DNA from: Sneathiella chinensis
GTDB taxonomy: Bacteria; Pseudomonadota; Alphaproteobacteria; Sneathiellales; Sneathiellaceae
DNA length: 64,000 bases
Reading direction: 5' to 3'
Assembly: GCF_012720115.1 (NCBI RefSeq)
Contig: NZ_VNWN01000006.1
Span: 372,001 to 436,000 of the forward strand
Below, piece by piece: positions 57,537 through 64,000 of the stretch; within the stretch, counting starts at the first letter, position 1, and each line of letters opens with the position of its first letter. The position numbers and the translations under genes were made by a program. Below the pieces are notes generated by a model. The model was not told the DNA's origin. It saw nothing but the letters and a program-made list of their open reading frames with translations, and ran no database searches.

Positions 57537-58367
57537 ATGACTATTCCCAAGCGTGTCAAAATCGGCAACTTCGAGGTCGGGAATGACCTGCCGCTGGCAA
57601 TTATCGCCGGACCGTGCCAGATGGAAAGTGAAGATCATGCCATGGACATGGCCGGACGCCTTCACGAAATGACACAAAAACTGGGAATGGGGCTTGTCTA
57701 CAAATCCTCATTCGACAAGGCCAACCGCACATCGATCAGCACCAAGCGGGGATTGGGTCTGGAAGCCACGCTTCCGGTTTTCGAACGTATCCGCAAGGAA
57801 TTTGATATTCCCGTCCTGACCGATGTGCACGAACCCTATCAGTGCGCCGAACTGGCCACGGTTATTGACGTCCTGCAAATCCCGGCCTTTTTGTGCCGCC
57901 AGACCGATCTTCTGATCGCGGCGGCCAAAACCGGGAAGGTCGTCAATGTGAAAAAGGGGCAATTCCTTGCCCCTTGGGACATGAAAAATGTCGCCAACAA
58001 ACTGATTGAAAGTGGCAATGACCAGGTTCTCCTGACCGAGCGCGGCGCCAGCTTTGGCTATAACACGCTGGTCAGTGACATGCGCGGCCTGCCGATCATG
58101 GCAGAAACCGGATTGCCGGTTGTCTTTGATGCGACCCATTCCGTGCAGCAGCCGGGCGGGCAGGGAACCACATCGGGCGGTCAGCGGGAATTCGTTCCGG
58201 TTCTGGCCCGCGCCGCGGTGTCCGTCGGGGTCGCCATGGTCTTTATGGAAACCCACGAAGACCCGGACAATGCGCCCTCTGACGGGCCGAACATGGTCCC
58301 GATCCAGCAACTGGAAAAACTTCTGACAGACCTTCAGGCTTTTGACCGTCTGGCAAAAAGCCTTTGA
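57537..58367 (+). CDS. kdsA: 3-deoxy-D-manno-octulosonate 8-phosphate synthase
   Basis: This 276-residue enzyme condenses phosphoenolpyruvate with arabinose 5-phosphate to make the Kdo precursor for the lipopolysaccharide core. Motifs include [29 protein letters not shown] and [11 protein letters not shown]. The Asn in KANR and absence of the metal-site Cys point to the metal-independent class. The ATG at 57537 follows the SD AAGGA; a TTG at 57531 is less likely. It complements the lpx genes elsewhere in the window. Confidence 0.96.
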   Translation: MTIPKRVKIGNFEVGNDLPLAIIAGPCQMESEDHAMDMAGRLHEMTQKLGMGLVYKSSFDKANRTSISTKRGLGLEATLPVFERIRKEFDIPVLTDVHEPYQCAELATVIDVLQIPAFLCRQTDLLIAAAKTGKVVNVKKGQFLAPWDMKNVANKLIESGNDQVLLTERGASFGYNTLVSDMRGLPIMAETGLPVVFDATHSVQQPGGQGTTSGGQREFVPVLARAAVSVGVAMVFMETHEDPDNAPSDGPNMVPIQQLEKLLTDLQAFDRLAKSL

Positions 58368-59678
<1,311 letters not shown>

Positions 59679-59705
59679 TTCAGGACAGTTCGGCAAAAAG
59701 CACAC

Positions 59706-59734
59706 GGGGCGGCCTCAGGGTCGCCCCTTTTTTT
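59706..59734 (+). terminator. Rho-independent terminator after eno
   Basis: GGGGCGGCC (59706-59714) pairs with GGTCGCCCC (59719-59727) with one G-U pair, followed by seven Ts. It ends the pyrG-kdsA-eno transcript. Confidence 0.88.
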
Positions 59735-59832
59735 ATGGGGGTTCGGGGTTACACCAAATAATATCTTTATTGATATACTAAATTAGACTAAGGTGGTATT
59801 GGCGCAAACGGTCATCACTGCAAGGATCAGAC

Positions 59833-62301
59833 ATGACAGAGGAAACGCGTGCTACTATGGCGAGGCTGACACCCATCCTGATCATTCTCGCCTTTACCGG
59901 TCTCTCCATCGCTTGCTGGTCCTATCTGGAAAACGGATATCGGCAACAGGCCCAAAGCCGGATGGAAGCTGAGGCCGGGTCGGTTGGCACCCTGATCAAG
60001 CTGGATCTTGAAAGCGGTATTCCGGCATTGAAACGCATGGTCAGCCGGTGGGAAACCAATGGCGGCCTGAAAGAGCGCGAATTTATCAGGGATGCTGAAA
60101 ACTATGTCCGGGATATTCCCGGATTGCAGGCGATCGAGTGGGCCGACCCGGATTTTGTCATCCGCTGGGTGGCCCCCCTGCAAGGGAATGAGGCTGCCGT
60201 CGGGCTGAATGTGAAGTTTGAAAAGCGGCGGCGCGAAGCCCTTGAAAATGCCCGCCTCAGTGAATTTCCCACCCTGTCCCAACCCATCAATCTGGTACAG
60301 GGCGGGAAAGGCATTATTTCCTATCTGCCTGTTTACACCCAGTCCGGTTTTGATGGCATGATCATTGCCGTGTATCGCACCGACAAATGGCTGTCCAACC
60401 TGCTCGAAAAGCACTGGGAGGGGGCGGGGCGGCTTGGCATTTCCGTTCACATGAACGATACCACCATTTATGAAGATCCGCTTTATGCCGCTGCCAAGCC
60501 GGACGAGGGGCCCCATACCCGCACCACAGAAGTCTATGGCCAAACCTTTTCAATCTCTGTTGTTCCGTCATCAGGGCTGGCCACGGGCCCGTACCCGTAT
60601 CTGTCCTATCAGGTGGCGGGGGCCCTTTTCCTTGTCGGGCTGCTCATTGCCTTTGCGGCCTATCGGATGTATCCCCTGAAACGCCAAAATCTGGAATTGC
60701 GACGCGAAAATACATTGTTGCTGCGCCAGAGCCGGGAAAATTACCGGGCGGAAAACATGGCCCGAACAGCGAACGAGGCCAAGACCAAGTTTCTGACCGG
60801 CATGTCCCATGAAATCCGCACACCGTTAAATTCCGTCCTTGGTATCCTGCAACTGGTGGAAAAGGAAAACCTGCCGGCGGATGTGGCGCAGAAACTGGCC
60901 TCCGCCCGCAAGTCAGGGTTTTACTTGCTGAACCTGATCAACCAGGTGCTTGAATTTACAAAAATTGAAAACAAGACAGTCGAGCAACTGGACGAGGATT
61001 TCACCGTCAGCAACCTTGTCCGGGATGTGCACGCGACTTTCAGTGCACAGGCCAAGAGGAAAGGGATCAATTTCGATTACCGGTTCATCGGGCCAGAGGA
61101 TGAACGCCTGCACGGGGACTATAATCATATCCAGCAGATCCTGTTCAATCTGGTATCCAATGCGGTCAAATTTACGGAAATGGGGACGGTGTCCATTCTG
61201 GCCCGGATTCACCAGATTGCCGAGGATCGGTATCGCCTGTTGTTTGAAATTGTCGATACCGGACCGGGAATTCCCGAAACTGACCTTGAGGCCATTTTTG
61301 AGGATTTCTGCAAGTCTGATGCGGGCATCAATGATGGCGGCGGGTCCGGCCTTGGCCTTAGCATTTCAGAGGAACTGGCCCGGATGCTGGGCGGGACCAT
61401 CACGGTTGAAAGCACGGTCGGAACCGGGTCCGTCTTCAAGTTCTCCGTAGAGGTCCGAACCGCCTCGGAACGGCAGCATGTGGATACGGAAAGCCCGGTC
61501 GCCAACAACCCGATCCCGCCAAAATCCATTCTGGTGGCAGAAGATAACAACACCAACCAGATGATCATTCGCGAAATGCTGAAAATGGATGGGCATTCAG
61601 TGGTTGTGGTCAATGATGGCATGGCGGCGGTTGAGAAAATCCAGGAGAACCCCGCCGGCTATGATCTTGTTTTCATGGATATTCAGATGCCCGTCATGGA
61701 CGGGGTGGAGGCAACAAAGGCCATCCGATCCATTGTGCCTGCCGCCAGTGACCTGCCCATTCTGGCACTGACGGCCAATGTCTATCCTTCCCAGATCGAT
61801 CAATATGCCGCTGCCGGAATGCAGGACACCCTGACCAAGCCCATTGTCCAGAACGAGTTGCGCGCCGTTCTGAATACCTATCTTGGGGCGTCGACAAAAA
61901 AAAGACAGGATGCTGACACAGGAACCGAGGGACAATTGGGCGATGTCATTGACCTTTCCGTCCTTGGTAACCTGTTGGACATGATGAACAACCGGGCGGG
62001 CAGGGCACTTATTCATTCCATCCGCCGCAACCTGCAAAAAGACGCGGCCCGTCTCCGCTCAGAGGATTTGCCAACGTCCGAAATTGTCATGATCAGCCAC
62101 GACATCGCCGGGCTGGCGGCGAATACCGGCATGAAACGGCTGGCCGCCCATGCGAAAAATGTTGAAATTGAAATCGAGGAAACCCAAACACCGCAAGCCC
62201 TTGTTGCGCCCCTGATCCTTGAGCTTGAACTGGCCCTGTTCGAACTATCGAAAGCCCTGCCATCCCTGTTCACCGATGAAGGGGAACAAAAGACAGGCTA
62301 A
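59833..62301 (+). CDS. Hybrid sensor histidine kinase with CHASE, REC and Hpt domains
   Basis: This 822-residue kinase has two membrane helices (about 12-30 and 259-279) flanking a periplasmic CHASE-type sensor (about 75-230, with GLQAIEWADPDFVIRWV). In the cytoplasm come a HisKA domain with H326 (MSHEIRTPLN), an ATPase domain with N443 and the G-boxes DTGPGIP and GGGSGLGLS, a receiver domain (about 566-680) with phospho-acceptor D616 and K669, and a C-terminal Hpt-like domain with H756 (ISHDIAGLAAN). It can thus carry a full phosphorelay, but the output regulator is not adjacent. The ATG follows an AAGGA SD. Signal unknown. Confidence 0.9.
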   Translation: MTEETRATMARLTPILIILAFTGLSIACWSYLENGYRQQAQSRMEAEAGSVGTLIKLDLESGIPALKRMVSRWETNGGLKEREFIRDAENYVRDIPGLQAIEWADPDFVIRWVAPLQGNEAAVGLNVKFEKRRREALENARLSEFPTLSQPINLVQGGKGIISYLPVYTQSGFDGMIIAVYRTDKWLSNLLEKHWEGAGRLGISVHMNDTTIYEDPLYAAAKPDEGPHTRTTEVYGQTFSISVVPSSGLATGPYPYLSYQVAGALFLVGLLIAFAAYRMYPLKRQNLELRRENTLLLRQSRENYRAENMARTANEAKTKFLTGMSHEIRTPLNSVLGILQLVEKENLPADVAQKLASARKSGFYLLNLINQVLEFTKIENKTVEQLDEDFTVSNLVRDVHATFSAQAKRKGINFDYRFIGPEDERLHGDYNHIQQILFNLVSNAVKFTEMGTVSILARIHQIAEDRYRLLFEIVDTGPGIPETDLEAIFEDFCKSDAGINDGGGSGLGLSISEELARMLGGTITVESTVGTGSVFKFSVEVRTASERQHVDTESPVANNPIPPKSILVAEDNNTNQMIIREMLKMDGHSVVVVNDGMAAVEKIQENPAGYDLVFMDIQMPVMDGVEATKAIRSIVPAASDLPILALTANVYPSQIDQYAAAGMQDTLTKPIVQNELRAVLNTYLGASTKKRQDADTGTEGQLGDVIDLSVLGNLLDMMNNRAGRALIHSIRRNLQKDAARLRSEDLPTSEIVMISHDIAGLAANTGMKRLAAHAKNVEIEIEETQTPQALVAPLILELELALFELSKALPSLFTDEGEQKTG

Positions 62302-62660
62302 CGCACCAGCCTTCAACAAGGTTTCCGACCACCTGACTGATCCTGCCTGACAAATCAGAGGCCTTCGCTCCGCTGGGCCTTCTGATCCACCGCATCAATA
62401 TGTGAAAAACGCCGCCCCGGAACAGATATTTTCGGGGCACCCCAGTTACATCATAAGGGTTAAACCCTTTTTTCTATAGAATATTTACCTAAAATATGAT
62501 CAAACTTCACGAAATATTGGGTTGTTCAATCAAAATTGACGGACCGTAACAGGGGTGGATTACTGGCAGAAGCCTTCAGGTGGGGACAGATGGCGTATCG
62601 TTCCAGACTGGCATTACGACACCCGGAACATGATGCGAAAACAGCACTGAGAGCCTCGAA
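62302..62660 (+). other. Non-coding gap between the kinase and the autotransporter
   Basis: This 359-base stretch has no credible gene. An imperfect hairpin (ATCAGAGGCC with GGCCTTCTGAT, about 62356-62385) and a short one with a T-run (AAGGG/CCCTT, about 62455-62473) could end kinase transcription. TTGACG (62536-62541) with ATTACT (62559-62564) at 17 bases is a weak promoter candidate for the autotransporter. The middle is visibly AT-rich. Confidence 0.4.
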
Positions 62661-64000
62661 ATGATGCACAAAAACCGCCGCATGGCTAAATCCACCGTCA
62701 GCGCCCTTGCCATTCTGGGCGCCCTGTCGTCGTTGCCTCTTTCCCATACCCAGGCAAACGCGACCCCTTCCTATTCCTGTACCCCAACAATGGTAATCTC
62801 GGATACAAAAACCTCGACTTTTTCCACTCCTACCGGGGCATCCCTTCATATTACGGCAACGGGAGTATTGGAAAAGGGGTTGATGGCAATTTCGGCAAAT
62901 CCATCTTATGGCTGTATCCAGAATGACGGTATTATCAACAGCTTGGCACCTCCTATCAATTCTGCAATCTTTTTATCTAAAGTTGCAGAAGGCTCCATTA
63001 TTAACAATGGCACAATTACTGGCACCACAAATGGCATTATGGCGAATTCGGCTCTTGTGAAAAAATCCCTTGTTAATACAGGGACCATCAATGTGTCCCA
63101 AAGCACAGGCCTTGGGATTCGGCTGCAAGGTGGGACAACGATCGAAGGTGATATTTACAACAGTGGTACCATGAATGCGGGGGTTGAGTTTTTAGATGCC
63201 TCCAACCTGCATGGCGACTTGATCAATACGGGGACCATTACCCAAAAGGGGTCCGGTATCAAACTTGTTGGCTCTACCATTGGGGGGACCCTTCGAAATG
63301 CGGGAACCATCAACTCCTCAACCATGGGCGGATACGGGATTTCCCTTGAAGGCAGCACTTCCGTTGGCGCTGTGGAAAATAGCGGGACCATCACAACGGG
63401 GGTTTATGTTGCCGGGGCAACGGTTGCAGGCGGGATCGTCAATACGGGAAGCATTTCCGACGAGGGGTCAAGCGCCGATTTCGGCATCAAAATCACCAGC
63501 AGTTCAACGGTTGGCAAGATCGAGAATGAGGGCGTCGTTTCCGGCAGCAATTTCAGCCTGTGGGTCGATGGCTATGCGGATGACATCACCATCCGCGGTA
63601 CCGAAGCCCGGCTTGTCGGCGATGTGATGGCTGGTCAGGCCATGCTGGTCCTTGCCTCCGGAAGTGAATTCACCACTGAAAATGCCTTCTTTGTTCGCGG
63701 CGTCACCGTGGAGGATGGCGCCACCCTCATCCTGAACGATCAGGCCAGTTCCAGCGGCTCAATACAGAGCGGCACCTTTGCATCAAGCGGGGTCGCCAAT
63801 GCCGGTATTATCGTGGTGCCCGCCGGAACCCGGGCCATGATCCGCGGGGATTACACCCAGACGGGGGCGCTGCAGGTCGGAGCCAACAGCGCCGCCGACT
63901 ATGGCCAACTGGAGGTAACAGGCACGGCCACCGTGGGCAATGACATGAAGATCATTGTGGATGTCAGCACGGGCAATACCCTGCTGGAGGGGGATGCCCT
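62661..64000 (+). CDS. Autotransporter passenger domain, 5' part (partial)
   Basis: An open frame runs from ATG 62661 to the window edge without a stop (446 codons). A signal peptide covers about residues 1-34 (ending SHTQANA). It is followed by at least seven short repeats built around an N-x-GT/SI unit (for example VNTGTIN, YNSGTMN, INTGTIT, RNAGTIN, ENSGTIT, VNTGSIS), the pattern of a right-handed beta-helix passenger. Near the edge, YGQLEVTGTATVGN resembles the region before an autotransporter barrel in type Va proteins. The barrel itself lies outside. Starts at 62664 or 62685 are also possible. Confidence 0.82.
   Translation, partial: MMHKNRRMAKSTVSALAILGALSSLPLSHTQANATPSYSCTPTMVISDTKTSTFSTPTGASLHITATGVLEKGLMAISANPSYGCIQNDGIINSLAPPINSAIFLSKVAEGSIINNGTITGTTNGIMANSALVKKSLVNTGTINVSQSTGLGIRLQGGTTIEGDIYNSGTMNAGVEFLDASNLHGDLINTGTITQKGSGIKLVGSTIGGTLRNAGTINSSTMGGYGISLEGSTSVGAVENSGTITTGVYVAGATVAGGIVNTGSISDEGSSADFGIKITSSSTVGKIENEGVVSGSNFSLWVDGYADDITIRGTEARLVGDVMAGQAMLVLASGSEFTTENAFFVRGVTVEDGATLILNDQASSSGSIQSGTFASSGVANAGIIVVPAGTRAMIRGDYTQTGALQVGANSAADYGQLEVTGTATVGNDMKIIVDVSTGNTLLEGDA

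Noticed and set aside
62526-62849. 107-codon leftward ORF over the autotransporter start
   Set aside because: It has no SD or recognisable domain and overlaps a signal peptide and open passenger frame on the other strand.

Overview
The window comes from a chromosome of a moderately GC-rich alphaproteobacterium. Several features support this: a short proline-tRNA ligase without an editing insert, the block order trpE/G/D/C-moaC-moeA-lexA-comEC-gltX-gltA, an LpxI-type lipid A pathway, RNase J, and LexA operators of the GTTC-N7-GTTC type. The order cannot be fixed from this sequence; a marine Rhodospirillales-, Emcibacterales- or Sneathiellales-like organism is a guess. I saw no rRNA, tRNA, CRISPR array, transposase or phage gene.

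Layout. 1-49 is the first codons of a leftward exported protein. 320-8572 holds rnj, mce, a DUF1467 gene, a membrane acyltransferase, a small secreted protein, proS and lolCD. 8720-19889 is an accessory block: type I secretion ABC protein and HlyD adaptor, a CHASE2 nucleotide cyclase, a TolC-like pore and a 1409-residue FecR/RTX protein that is the likely substrate. A leftward msrA and a 35-codon membrane-protein ORF under a LexA-type operator follow. 20972-39187 is a long rightward housekeeping run: dnaE, rpsB-tsf, pyrH-frr-uppS-cdsA-dxr-rseP-bamA-skp-lpxD-fabZ-lpxA-lpxI-lpxB. It covers translation, isoprenoid and phospholipid precursors, outer-membrane assembly and lipid A.

39191-54392 is mostly leftward: a small membrane ORF, gltA, gltX, lexA, moeA, moaC, trpC, trpD, trpG, trpE and ppiD. 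Rightward comEC sits between gltX and lexA, and a rightward polysaccharide-deacetylase-like gene splits trpE from trpG. 54594-59678 is rightward tpiA, secG, pyrG, kdsA and eno. The window ends with a hybrid CHASE histidine kinase and the 5' part of an autotransporter that runs off the edge.

Most interesting points: (1) a probable SOS-induced 35-residue single-pass membrane protein upstream of dnaE, which shares the operator pattern of the lexA gene in this window and recalls the Caulobacter division inhibitor SidA; (2) a nucleotide cyclase embedded in a type I secretion operon whose substrate carries an N-terminal FecR/LapA-like module. Start codons were re-chosen from Shine-Dalgarno (SD) position for cyclase, msrA, dnaE, pyrH, frr, uppS, dxr, bamA, skp, lpxI, trpG, secG, kdsA and eno.
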